From CAZMNY01 sp964567745 (lineage in GTDB: Bacteria > Planctomycetota > Planctomycetia > Pirellulales > Pirellulaceae): a stretch of 64,000 nucleotides of DNA. This document shows positions 53,467 through 62,263 of this stretch, piece by piece. The notes below the pieces were generated by a model. That model did no database searches, was not told the origin of the DNA, and was given only the letters and a program-made list of their open reading frames with translations. A program made the translations under genes and the position numbers. How positions within the stretch are numbered: position 1 is the first letter of the stretch; the number at the start of each line of letters is the position of its first letter. Where the stretch lies: assembly GCA_964567745.1 (NCBI GenBank), contig CAZMNY010000024.1, positions 62,001 to 126,000 on the forward strand, written 5' to 3'.

Positions 53467-54369
53467 ATGGCTTTTGGCGAGCGGCTGTATTCGGCGGTTA
53501 AGCAACGAGGCAACCCAGTCTTGGTCGGACTCGACCCGCGGCTAGCTCAGCTCCCCGGTTCATTGACCGACGGCGTTGATCCGAGCGATTTTGTGTCGGC
53601 CGCGAACGCCTACCGTCAGTTTTGCTGCGATGTGATTGATGTTGTCGCGCCGTTGGTCCCGGCTGTAAAGCCACAGGCCGCCTTCTTCGAGCAGTTGGGA
53701 CCAGCCGGGATGAACGCTCTTGGCGCCGTGATCGAACATGCCCGAAGGAACCAGCTGATTGTCATCCTCGATGGCAAACGCAACGACATTGGCTCGACGG
53801 CAAAGGCGTACGCCAGCGCCTATCTGGGCGAGAGCAGCCCATGGAAGAGCGACGCATTGACGGTAAGCCCCTATCTGGGCGGCGACAGTTTGGAGCCGTT
53901 TGTCGAATCGTGTCAGTCCAACGACGCCGGCATCTTCGTGCTAGTTAAAACGTCCAATCCAGGCGGAGGTCATTTTCAGGACGTGGTCGACAGCGATGGT
54001 AAGGCGATCTACCAACGCGTTGCCGAACACGTTGAATCGTTGGCGCTCGCAACGGCTGATTCGAGCGGCTACGGGTCTGTCGGTTCGGTGGTCGGAGCGA
54101 CCTACCCAGAGCAACTGGTCGAACTGCGCAGCGCGATGCCTCACGCTTGGATTCTCGTTCCAGGCTTCGGCGCTCAAGGCGGCTCGGCCGAGTCGGTGGC
54201 CGGTGCGTTTAAGAATGACGGGGCCGGCGCGATCGTCAACAGCTCGCGGGGCATCATTTTCGCCCACGCTCGTACCGAGTACGCTCAGTTCGGCGAGCAG
54301 AATTGGCAGCGAGCGGTTGAAGCTGCGACTCGCGACATGATCGAAGCACTCACCGCCGTCATTGCCTAA
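53467..54369 (+). CDS. pyrF: Orotidine 5'-phosphate decarboxylase (type 2)
   Basis: 300 residues, the long type-2 form. LVGLDPRLAQLP, then DGKRNDIGSTAKAYASAYLG (catalytic Lys-Asp cluster D-x-K-x-x-D-I) and VPGFGAQGGSAESVAG (phosphate-binding) are diagnostic. It decarboxylates OMP to UMP, last step of de novo pyrimidine synthesis. ATG 53467 is preceded by GGA and an AT-rich stretch. It seems to be alone, with 60 bases to the DUF1080 gene, so co-transcription is possible. Confidence 0.96.
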   Translation: MAFGERLYSAVKQRGNPVLVGLDPRLAQLPGSLTDGVDPSDFVSAANAYRQFCCDVIDVVAPLVPAVKPQAAFFEQLGPAGMNALGAVIEHARRNQLIVILDGKRNDIGSTAKAYASAYLGESSPWKSDALTVSPYLGGDSLEPFVESCQSNDAGIFVLVKTSNPGGGHFQDVVDSDGKAIYQRVAEHVESLALATADSSGYGSVGSVVGATYPEQLVELRSAMPHAWILVPGFGAQGGSAESVAGAFKNDGAGAIVNSSRGIIFAHARTEYAQFGEQNWQRAVEAATRDMIEALTAVIA

Positions 54370-54429
54370 AACTCGCGGCGGAACACCACTCCTTTCCAAG
54401 AGAGACGTTCAAACAAGAGAGACCTTTCC

Positions 54430-55143
54430 ATGACGCCAAATCGAATCGCTGCGTATTTCGTCGCTCTTCTTTTGTGCTCCGCCTCTTCCGCTCTTGGCGA
54501 AGACAACGAGCTTACGCCGAAGGAAAAGAAGGCGGGTTGGAAACTGCTCTTCAACGGCAAGGACTTGATGGGTTGGAAGTGCAACAACGGCAAGGAGATT
54601 GCAACGCCGGTCGAAAACGGCTCACTCGTTCCTTACAAATCGGGCGGTTATATCGTCATGCACGAAAAACAGTATGACAATTTTGTGCTTAAGTGTGACG
54701 TTCGCTGGGAGGACCCGCGGTGCAATTCGGGGATCTTCTTTCGTGTCGAGGACCCCAAGAATCCCGTTCACACGGGGTTCGAGATTCAGGTGATGAGCGG
54801 CAGCGGAGTGGGCAAACACCAGTTCGGCGCCATCTACGATCTGGCTGGGACGAGCGAAAACAGGGGCAAGCCGACGGGCCAATGGAATTCGCTTGAAGTC
54901 CGCTGCTACGGCCCGTATATCAACGTCAAGTTGAACGGCGAACAGGTCGCTGCGATGAACTGCGACAAGTTCAAGGAGCCGGGACTTTGTCCCGACGGGA
55001 AAAAGCACAAGTATAAACTCAACGGTAAACCGCGAGCCGTCAGCGACTTCGCTCGGCAGGGATTCCTCGGTTTCCAAGACCACGGTCACAAAGTTTGGTA
55101 CAAGAACGTGAAGTTGCTCGAGCTCGAGTTGAAGAAGAAGTAA
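54430..55143 (+). CDS. DUF1080 (3-keto-disaccharide hydrolase-type) secreted protein
   Basis: 237 residues with a signal peptide (MTPNRIAAYFVALLLCSASSALG). AGWKLLFNGKDLMGWK is the start of a DUF1080 lectin-like jelly-roll; PRCNSGIFFRV, NSLEVRCYGPYINVKLNGE and GFLGFQDHGHKVWYKNVKL are its conserved strands. Members bind or cleave carbohydrates outside the cell; 3-keto-glycoside hydrolase activity has been assigned to some. Very common in planctomycetes. The 60-base gap after pyrF contains AAGAGAGACC as ribosome site. Confidence 0.93.
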   Translation: MTPNRIAAYFVALLLCSASSALGEDNELTPKEKKAGWKLLFNGKDLMGWKCNNGKEIATPVENGSLVPYKSGGYIVMHEKQYDNFVLKCDVRWEDPRCNSGIFFRVEDPKNPVHTGFEIQVMSGSGVGKHQFGAIYDLAGTSENRGKPTGQWNSLEVRCYGPYINVKLNGEQVAAMNCDKFKEPGLCPDGKKHKYKLNGKPRAVSDFARQGFLGFQDHGHKVWYKNVKLLELELKKK

Positions 55144-55176
55144 TCTTCTTTCTCGAATTAATTGAATGCAAGAACC

Positions 55177-55959
55177 ATGACCATTTTTAACCGATTCCGA
55201 CTCGACGGCAAAAGACTATTCATAACCGGCGGCAGCCGTGGACTGGGTCGAGAAATGGCGCTCGCCATTGCTGACGCCGGTGCCGACGTTGTGATGGTTG
55301 GGCGCGACGGTGAGAGTCTCGAAACGACGGCGGCGGATATTCGCGCACTTGGCCGTGAGGCCCACACGATTCAAGCCGACATGAGTGATATGTCGGCCTG
55401 CGAGGAGACTTGCCATCAGGTGCTTGCTGATCACGGTCCCATCGATATCCTGATCAACAACGTCGGTGGACGGCGCGAAAACATTTCCACCGAGGAAATG
55501 TCGCTCGACAAGTGGCGCGAACTAATGGACCTCAATCTGACCAGCGTCTTCGTATGCACGAAGCTGTTTGGTGCCGCCATGATCGAAGCGGGGCAAGGCG
55601 GTCGGATCATCAACATTTCGTCGATCAACGCGTTTGTCTCCGGGCGGTTGATTCGAGGAAGACACTACGAAACGGCGAAAGCGGCGATCGTTCAGTTTAC
55701 GCGAGCAACCGCGGTTGACTGGGCGCCTCACAACATAACGGTCAACTCGATTTGCCCCGGAGGCTTCATGACCGAGCCGAACCAGCGATGGTCAAAACTT
55801 CACCCCGAAGTCGTCGCTTCGTTTCGCGAACAAGTGCCGATGGGCGACTATGGTCAGCCCGAAGACTTGGGGCCATTGGCCGTCTATCTGGCGAGCGACG
55901 CGTCTCGGTATATGACGGGCGCTGCGCTCGTGATCGATGGTGGTTACACGCTGATCTAG
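55177..55959 (+). CDS. SDR family oxidoreductase
   Basis: 260 residues, gluconate 5-dehydrogenase-like SDR. ITGGSRGLGREMALAIADAG is the cofactor motif, NNVGG is the NNAG equivalent, INISSINAFVSGR...HYETAKAAI contains Ser and Y-x3-K (YETAK), and SRYMTGAALVIDGGYTLI the end. ATG 55177; an in-frame TTG is 15 bases upstream. It is 33 bases after DUF1080 on the same strand, so the two may act together on an oxidised sugar. Confidence 0.94.
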   Translation: MTIFNRFRLDGKRLFITGGSRGLGREMALAIADAGADVVMVGRDGESLETTAADIRALGREAHTIQADMSDMSACEETCHQVLADHGPIDILINNVGGRRENISTEEMSLDKWRELMDLNLTSVFVCTKLFGAAMIEAGQGGRIINISSINAFVSGRLIRGRHYETAKAAIVQFTRATAVDWAPHNITVNSICPGGFMTEPNQRWSKLHPEVVASFREQVPMGDYGQPEDLGPLAVYLASDASRYMTGAALVIDGGYTLI

Positions 55960-55993
55960 CGGGCTGGCATCGTCTGGGTTCGTTGGCCCGTCA

Positions 55994-56011
55994 GTGCTGG
56001 CAAGCCAGTAC
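55994..56011. repeat. REP-like intergenic palindrome
   Basis: GTGCTGGC-AA-GCCAGTAC, 8-base arms with one G:T wobble. Its core is the reverse complement of the 25312 palindrome. Confidence 0.6.
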
Positions 56012-56153
56012 ACACTAAGTGGGCAGCATATCGGATTCGTTTAACCCGTCGCCGCAGGCAAGGCCGAATGGAGGTTAGGAACATCCAGTAGGGGACGGCT
56101 CTTCCCGATTCATTGTTACCCGCACACAAAAAATGACGAATGAGGCTCGGCGT

Positions 56154-56939
56154 CTAGTCGCCAAAGAGATTGCCAAGCTTGCCGAGTACGGAACCTTCGC
56201 CTTGATTCGAGCCGCCTTGGGAGGGCGCGTGCGAGAGGACTCGGTCAGCCAGTCGCGAGAACGGCAAGCTTTGAAGAAGGACCGTTCCTGTTCCCGAGAG
56301 CGTCGCCAGGAACAGGCCCTCGCCGCCGAAGAACATCGATTTCAAGTTGCCGGCCCGCTCGATGTCGTAGGTGATTCCCTCGGTAAACGCAACGATACAT
56401 CCCGTGTCGACTCGAAGCGTTTGATTGTTCAGTTTCTTCGTGGTGATGGTTCCGCCCGCGTGTACGAACGCTTTGCCGTCGCCCGACAGTTTCTGCAAAA
56501 TGAAACCTTCTCCTCCGAAGAAACCGGCGCCGAGCTTTCGTTGGAATGCGATCGAGATGTTCGTGCCTTGCGCAGCACAAAGGAACGAATCCTTTTGGCA
56601 CGTCACCGTTCCCCCGATCTGGCCTAAATCGAGCGGCAAGATCTTGCCAGGGAAAGGAGCGGCGAAGGCGACCCGCCGCTTCATGTGACCATCATTGGTG
56701 AAGTGGGTCATGAAGATCGATTCACCGGTCAACACCCGTTTCCCGGCGCTAAAGACCTTGCCCATGAAGCCCTGGTTTGGCTCTGAGCCGTCGCCCATTT
56801 TGGCTTCGAATCGAATGTCGTCTTCCATGTAGTTCATCGCCCCGGCCTCAGCGACCACGGTCTCGCCCGGATCCAATTCGACCTCGACGATTTGCATGTC
56901 GTCGCCAAGAATTTCATAGTCGACGTCGTGGCTTTGCAT
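56154..56939 (-). CDS. AIM24 / TIGR00266 family protein
   Basis: 261 residues. MQSHDVDYEILGDDMQIVEVEL, ETVVAEAGAMNYMEDDI, GGEGFILQKLSGDGKAFVHAGG and GLFLATLSGTGTVLLQSLPF are the AIM24 beta-helix-like repeats (GEGLF/GxGxVxLQS). Role in bacteria unknown; mitochondrial Aim24 affects inner membrane structure. ATG 56939; the frame is open to 57017. The KAP gene is upstream on the same strand, about 90 bases away. Confidence 0.93.
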   Translation of the reverse strand: MQSHDVDYEILGDDMQIVEVELDPGETVVAEAGAMNYMEDDIRFEAKMGDGSEPNQGFMGKVFSAGKRVLTGESIFMTHFTNDGHMKRRVAFAAPFPGKILPLDLGQIGGTVTCQKDSFLCAAQGTNISIAFQRKLGAGFFGGEGFILQKLSGDGKAFVHAGGTITTKKLNNQTLRVDTGCIVAFTEGITYDIERAGNLKSMFFGGEGLFLATLSGTGTVLLQSLPFSRLADRVLSHAPSQGGSNQGEGSVLGKLGNLFGD

Positions 56940-57032
56940 GGAAGACTCCTGTCGGTGCGGTGACTTGATGAGTCGTCTCGAGGTCCTTCGTTGGCCGAGT
57001 TTCGTCGACCGAGTCACTCAACCCAAGATTTC

Positions 57033-59135
57033 TCATTTCTTGGAGAGCATCAGTTCAACAAGGTTCAACACTTGCTCGCCCTCATTCGTCAGCCAATCAG
57101 GCTGTCGCTTTAGGATGTTCTTGCAGCGTTTTAGCAGAAAGTCTCGTCCAAACAAGTCGACGAGCATCTCGAGTGGAAATCCGCTTGTCACGGTTTCTTC
57201 TGGGTTGGCGGAAAGCATCGCCGCTGTGGGCGCGACTTGGACCAAGCCTTCGACAAAAAACTCGTCCGACTTGCAGTTCGCCTTCACCCATTTTCGCGAT
57301 TTAATCCGCCGTCCGAAGTGGTGCCACTTCTGGACGACCTTCATGTAAAGCGGATGCTCCGCCAGCTCGCCGCTTTCGCCCGTTTTTTCAATCCGAGCGA
57401 CAAGTTTCTTCAAAATCTTGAGCAGTTTGCCTGTGTTCGCTTCGACCGAAGGCACCTCTTTACCGTCGGCAAACAGATCGATTCGATATTCCAATAATTC
57501 CAGCAACTCCGCGGTGGCGAGCAGGCTGGCGTCGCTCGAGACCGCTTGTGTCAGCGCCTCGAGTCGCTGTTTCGGCTGCTCAATTCGTTGCAGGCAATCG
57601 ACCAAGACCGTGACGGCCGAATGCACGGGGCTGATCGTGAAGTGATGTTGCTGGTCGTCCTTGACCGCGGCAATCTGGTCGCCGCGGCGCAGAATGGCTT
57701 GGAATAAATTGCGCGCCTGTTCCGGCGTCGCTTGGCTGCCGACGAAATCGCTCGCCTGTTGAAGCAGCTCGCCCACCCAACTCGTGCCCTGCCCTTCTTC
57801 GAGCGGTCCGAAGCGTTGCAGCGCTTGAGCGAAAGCGGTGGCGTCGTCCATAAGTGCCACCATGTTTCGCCATTGGCGTTCGGCGGCTTCCCCTGCGGTC
57901 AGTCCCAAACGGAAGTAGGCGTCAAAGTTCTTCTCGGAGCAAATTCGCATGTCTTGCTCCCAAATCTCCACATACTCTTCACCTCGCTCCGGGCCATCGA
58001 GCGCCCAGGAAACTTTCGGGAACAGCAAACGAACAATCGACTCGACGGCGCCGCGATCGCGGTCCGGAATATCCGACAGCCAGGACGAGTGAAACTTCTT
58101 CAGATTCAACCAACCGCGACCTCGATGGTCGCAATGGCCAACGAACGATTCACTAAACGAGCGAATCGCTTGAATCGCCTGCGAGGAAAACGCCATCAAG
58201 CAGCAGATGCCGAGCAGATCAGGAAAATAGACCTGCCCTGACGATGTCGGATACGTAAACCTCACGACGTTCAGCAGACGAGTGCAGGCGCGCGGGGTCG
58301 CCAGGAAGTGCTTGATGCCGCCTTCAAACAGAATGCGAAAATAGCGCTGCGCCTCGCTGTCCAGCGCGTTCGCCGCTGGGTCAATCGCCGCCAGTTGGCC
58401 AACGACCAAGCGTTCCAGAGTCATACGGCCCGGAAGCGGCACGTCGATCTGCAGCTGCACGACCTTCTCGAGGTACGTTCTGCCATCGACGCCCAATTTG
58501 TCGCCGATCGCATCGACGACGACTTCGTAATCGAACGACAACACGTACGTCGTATTCGGGAAATCAGCAACGACTCGAACGATCAACAAAAGTTGACTCA
58601 TTTCACTCGGCGTCAGCCGATCGATGTCGTCCATCATGATCAGCACGCGCCGTTCGGACTTGCTGAAGATGGCGTCGACTTCGTGCCGGATATATTCGAT
58701 ATCGAGCGACTCGACATCGTCCGAAAGACTCTGTTGCCCCGGCTCGGCGATCGCAACCGAGAGGCGGTCGAGTCCGGGCGTTGCTGTGCCGAGCGTGTCT
58801 TTGACCGCCGGTCGGCTGATGGCCGCGGCAAGCTGCTGCAGGAACGCCGCCACAAGCCGGTCAGATCCGGAAAACCACCAAGGGTTGAAACGCATCACGA
58901 GCGGCGGTTTCTCTGCTACGACGTCGAGTTCGAGAGCAACCAGGTTCAACAAACTGCTCTTGCCGCTTCCCCATGGGCCGGCCAGCGCCAACACGACAGA
59001 ATCTTCGCCTTCGACCGCTCCGATGGCTTGAGCAAACGAACGGACAAACGCCATTCGATCGAGCCGGTCATAGCCTGCATCAGTGATCGGTGCATCGGGA
59101 ATCAGGTGTAAGGGGGTCGGTGCGGTTTCGCTCAT
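57033..59135 (-). CDS. KAP family P-loop NTPase
   Basis: 700 residues. Walker A ALAGPWGSGKSSLLNL (residues 53-60 core GPWGSGKS) and Walker B with RRVLIMMDDIDRL (about 162-173) fit the KAP family of the STAND-like P-loop class. The region between them (MRFNPWWFSGSDRLVAAFLQQ) has the conserved FNPWW motif. KAP proteins often have membrane helices inserted after Walker A; none is apparent here. The C-terminal 350 residues are helical and not recognised. KAP NTPases occur in phage-defence contexts in some bacteria, but the neighbours here (AIM24, metabolic genes) do not indicate one. Confidence 0.9.
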   Translation of the reverse strand: MSETAPTPLHLIPDAPITDAGYDRLDRMAFVRSFAQAIGAVEGEDSVVLALAGPWGSGKSSLLNLVALELDVVAEKPPLVMRFNPWWFSGSDRLVAAFLQQLAAAISRPAVKDTLGTATPGLDRLSVAIAEPGQQSLSDDVESLDIEYIRHEVDAIFSKSERRVLIMMDDIDRLTPSEMSQLLLIVRVVADFPNTTYVLSFDYEVVVDAIGDKLGVDGRTYLEKVVQLQIDVPLPGRMTLERLVVGQLAAIDPAANALDSEAQRYFRILFEGGIKHFLATPRACTRLLNVVRFTYPTSSGQVYFPDLLGICCLMAFSSQAIQAIRSFSESFVGHCDHRGRGWLNLKKFHSSWLSDIPDRDRGAVESIVRLLFPKVSWALDGPERGEEYVEIWEQDMRICSEKNFDAYFRLGLTAGEAAERQWRNMVALMDDATAFAQALQRFGPLEEGQGTSWVGELLQQASDFVGSQATPEQARNLFQAILRRGDQIAAVKDDQQHHFTISPVHSAVTVLVDCLQRIEQPKQRLEALTQAVSSDASLLATAELLELLEYRIDLFADGKEVPSVEANTGKLLKILKKLVARIEKTGESGELAEHPLYMKVVQKWHHFGRRIKSRKWVKANCKSDEFFVEGLVQVAPTAAMLSANPEETVTSGFPLEMLVDLFGRDFLLKRCKNILKRQPDWLTNEGEQVLNLVELMLSKK

Positions 59136-59379
59136 AGTCTTCGCGTTCTGATCAGGCTCGGACGGCCAGCAACGGCCTGTCGAGCGAGGCTTGGGTTCGT
59201 TGCGGAAATTCGGTTCGGTATTCAGTGTCCGCTCCCCATTTTGAAGTCAACCGTTTGGAGCCCCCTAAACTAATGTCTCCTGCCGGTCTCGAACAGCCGC
59301 GCAGAATCGAACTCGTCGAGCGGGTGCCAAAATGCGTGTCGTCTCGACTTGTTTTGGCTCGCCGCAACAAGGCGCGACG

Positions 59380-60144
59380 CTACCCATCGTCTTGTAAGAG
59401 CTGTTCGGCAAGCTCCAAGTCAGCCGGTTTGTCGACATCGATTCCGATGCGAGCGTGGTTGGAAATGCAAATCCGAACCTTGGTGCCAAGAGTCTTGCTC
59501 ATGGCCTCTTCAATCGCCGGAATGTCGTCCCCCTCGCAGCCGATGGCGTTGAGCAGGGCTTGCGGATCCTTTCGAAGCTTTCTCAACTCGACCAACTTCG
59601 GCATCGCGGCGAAGACCTTGCTAAAACGCTTGACATAATAAATGGTGCTGCCAGTGTAATTATGCCCGGCGATCGGGATATACGTCCGCTTGGTCGGCAG
59701 CCCGGCCTCCTCGAAGCTCGATTTCTCGACGTAATTCAACACAATATCGCAGTCGAGTTCGTCAATCGTGCGGAGCGTGTCGTCGATGATCTCCGGTGTC
59801 AGGAAGACAGCGTCGCAAAACGAAATCACGTAACCGTTATGGTTCGACGCCCCGCCGTAAAGCCGGTGCTTGATGTACGTCACCGCGTGCAGGAGATTTT
59901 GGACGACGTTGAGACCGGTGAAAATTCGTTTGCGAACGTGGGTCATCGATTCGAGTTCGTCGAGATTGTGGGAGCCGACGACGACGATCTTGTCGACTCG
60001 TTCGCTCGCGCGAAACGTGTTGATCACTCGCGAAATCATCGGTATGCCATGAATCGGAATCAACGCCTTCTCGACAAAACCGGTCGTCTCAAACAGTGGC
60101 CCTTTCTCTCCGCCGGCCAGTATTATCACATGGTGTTTCTTCAT
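59380..60144 (-). CDS. Nucleotidyltransferase-like (MobA/GlmU-type) protein
   Basis: 254 residues. MKKHHVIILAGGEKGPLFE has the LAGG nucleotide-binding loop, and HGIPMISRVINTF, VVVGSHNLDEL, YVISFCDAVFLTPEIIDD (D-x-D-like) and the end KPADLELAEQLL fit MobA-type transferases. ATG 60144 overlaps the stop of the enolase-family gene (ATGA), so they form an operon. An NTP- or CMP-sugar/alcohol product is possible; the substrate is unknown. The frame is open much farther upstream, but only inside the neighbouring gene. Confidence 0.9.
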   Translation of the reverse strand: MKKHHVIILAGGEKGPLFETTGFVEKALIPIHGIPMISRVINTFRASERVDKIVVVGSHNLDELESMTHVRKRIFTGLNVVQNLLHAVTYIKHRLYGGASNHNGYVISFCDAVFLTPEIIDDTLRTIDELDCDIVLNYVEKSSFEEAGLPTKRTYIPIAGHNYTGSTIYYVKRFSKVFAAMPKLVELRKLRKDPQALLNAIGCEGDDIPAIEEAMSKTLGTKVRICISNHARIGIDVDKPADLELAEQLLQDDG

Positions 60145-61322
60145 AGTTGATGTTTCTCCATACGAATCGTGAGCGCGTCCAGGCGGTCTCGGTCGACGTG
60201 CAGCCCAAGGCCAGGTCTTCCGGCGTCCATAGTAACGCGTCCGCCGCGGCGCATCGGCGGCTCGCCCGTGACAAAGCGACGTCGATGAAGGAGTCGATGC
60301 GAGAAGCCTTGGACGTACAAGTGATCGCGATGCAGTGCGGCAAAATGAGCGCCGGCCGTAGCCAGAATTGGCGTCTCGCCCACCATAGCGCCGAATGCGA
60401 AACGAAGCTGGTTCTTTCGAGCGAGATCGACGATGCGGGTGTTGAGCCACGGGCCTCCGCATTTGGACAGCCGAATGTTCAGAATGTCGAACGCATTGTG
60501 GGCCACAATCTTCTCAGCTGACTTGACGCATATCAGGCTCTCGTCCGCGATTAGCGGCAGCGGCGATCGCTCTCGGAGCCACTGGTAGTCACGGTAATGA
60601 TCGTCGGTCAGCACGTCGAATCGCTCAAACCCGCCTGCCGAATTTGCACGCGGCTCGGCCGATCTCAGCGGCTCTTCGACCGCCCACACGCCCTCGCCTT
60701 GCAATGCCTCGATGTTGCGTATCGCGTCGTCACGACTCCAAGCCGCGTTGGCGTCGGCAAACAGTTTGATTTCGTTTCCGAGGTACCGGTAGATCAAGCG
60801 AATTCGTTGAATGTCTTCCGCCGCGCCTACTTTCACTTTGAATCGCTTTAGCCCGAGTGCTCGATAGGCGAGCAGGGTGGCAATGAGTTTCGGTTTGTTG
60901 CTAATGCCGATCGATGCTGAGTACTCGAGAGTTTCGAACGAATCGGCACCCATCCATGCCGCACAAGACATGTTGTTCTGTTGGGCGAACAAATCGTGCA
61001 ATGCGGTGTCGATCGCGCAGCAAGCGCAAGAAGGGAATCCGCCCTCCCATTCCTCGCCAAGCGATTGTCTTTGCTGCATCATCGCCGACGGACTGGTGTC
61101 GTCGATGGACGTGCGTTCGATAAGGGAGGCGACATCCGCTAAGACGGTGTCGCACGTCTCGCCGGTGACATAGGTGCGGGGAACCGCTTCTCCGAGACCA
61201 CTCCGCCCTTCGCTGTCGCTCGCGATGCAAACGACCGCCTCCAAGCCGACGTGCTGCTTCCGCGCGTGGCCGTACCGAAAACGAAACGGGATTCGAACGT
61301 GGCGAACCTCAATGTCGATCAA
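60141..61322 (-). CDS. Enolase-superfamily enzyme, MR/MLE (dipeptide epimerase-like) subgroup
   Basis: 393 residues. Catalytic positions of the MLE subgroup are present: K162/K164 (KVKVG), D190 (FADAN), E216 (VEEP), D260/E261 (ADES) and K287 (RLSKCGG). The N-terminal capping domain starts IDIEVRHVRIPFRFRYGHAR. The subgroup includes dipeptide epimerases, o-succinylbenzoate synthase and muconate cycloisomerase; specificity is not readable here. It follows the TauE gene by 9 bases and overlaps the nucleotidyltransferase gene. Confidence 0.92.
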   Translation of the reverse strand: MIDIEVRHVRIPFRFRYGHARKQHVGLEAVVCIASDSEGRSGLGEAVPRTYVTGETCDTVLADVASLIERTSIDDTSPSAMMQQRQSLGEEWEGGFPSCACCAIDTALHDLFAQQNNMSCAAWMGADSFETLEYSASIGISNKPKLIATLLAYRALGLKRFKVKVGAAEDIQRIRLIYRYLGNEIKLFADANAAWSRDDAIRNIEALQGEGVWAVEEPLRSAEPRANSAGGFERFDVLTDDHYRDYQWLRERSPLPLIADESLICVKSAEKIVAHNAFDILNIRLSKCGGPWLNTRIVDLARKNQLRFAFGAMVGETPILATAGAHFAALHRDHLYVQGFSHRLLHRRRFVTGEPPMRRGGRVTMDAGRPGLGLHVDRDRLDALTIRMEKHQL

Positions 61323-61331
61323 CGCGCTGCC

Positions 61332-62090
61332 TCAGGTGAGCATGCGATAAAGTAACAAGGAAGAGATAAGCACAAGATAGACGCCCAGTGCTCGTTTGAC
61401 GACGGGTGTCGAAATTCGGTTGGCAAACCAGCTTGCCGCAAACGCAGCGGGAATCGATGAGGCGAGAATCACAGCGGCGTAAGAGATGACGATAGTTTGG
61501 CTCAGCCAGTGCGATACGACCCCCGGAATTGCCGCGACGCCCATGATTAAGATCGAGGTCCCGATCGCCGTCTTGGCCTCCATCTTGAACAGCAAGATCA
61601 GAGCGGCTCCGATAAACACAGCCCCTCCGCCTCCCATAATCCCCATCAAAAAGCCGGCCCCGCTTCCGAGCAGAATGAGCAGCACGGCATTTGGTTGGCG
61701 CACTGGTTTCGTGTCGGTCTGCTGCTTGTCGCTCGGCGAGAACAAGAATTTTGCGCCGATCAGGAAGAGGCAGATGACCATCAGGCCTGTGAGCGATCCT
61801 GTTCCAATCTGTTTCGAAAAAAGATGGCCGAGCATTACCGTGGCGATCGCGGGAACAGCAACGAGCATTCCTGCTCTGCGGTCGACATGATCGTGCCGCC
61901 AGTACGCTCCAAGCGAGATCGCCGAATTGACGAGCGTGACGGCAAATGTCAATCCAATCACTTGCTCGATCGGAATACCGGCTAGCAAGAGTGCGGAAAT
62001 CAGGATCGACATTCCCGACGCGCCGGTCAATCCAGTCAGCGCGCCCGTCGCCAAACCGATCAACACTAACACGAAGGGGGAGCAATCCAT
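61332..62090 (-). CDS. TauE/SafE family sulfite (anion) exporter
   Basis: 252 residues, about eight transmembrane helices in two repeats (VLVLIGLATGALTGLTGASG, and LILLGSGAGFLMGIMGGGGA; the GxxxGxxGxGGG/GASG turns are typical). Family members export sulfite, sulfonates or other anions. ATG 62090. It is first of a three-gene operon with an MLE-type enzyme and a nucleotidyltransferase; the order suggests metabolism and export of a single compound. What it is cannot be said. Confidence 0.92.
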   Translation of the reverse strand: MDCSPFVLVLIGLATGALTGLTGASGMSILISALLLAGIPIEQVIGLTFAVTLVNSAISLGAYWRHDHVDRRAGMLVAVPAIATVMLGHLFSKQIGTGSLTGLMVICLFLIGAKFLFSPSDKQQTDTKPVRQPNAVLLILLGSGAGFLMGIMGGGGAVFIGAALILLFKMEAKTAIGTSILIMGVAAIPGVVSHWLSQTIVISYAAVILASSIPAAFAASWFANRISTPVVKRALGVYLVLISSLLLYRMLT

Positions 62091-62263
62091 CTGGTTCGCT
62101 TGATTGTTACGGGTGACTTGGAATCGAGGTCGCCTATCCTACCTTCCCAAGTCCTCAAGCGATGCACCCGCGGCGTGCAAATTCAATCCTTTCGTTTCGT
62201 CGGAAGGAGGCGCGGGTGCGCGAAGACGGATTGCCATGAGACTTCTCCGCGCTCTTGGTGCCA

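Noticed and set aside
57033..59135. KAP NTPase as core of a defence island
   Set aside because: No nuclease, toxin, methylase or phage-related gene beside it; the neighbours are metabolic.
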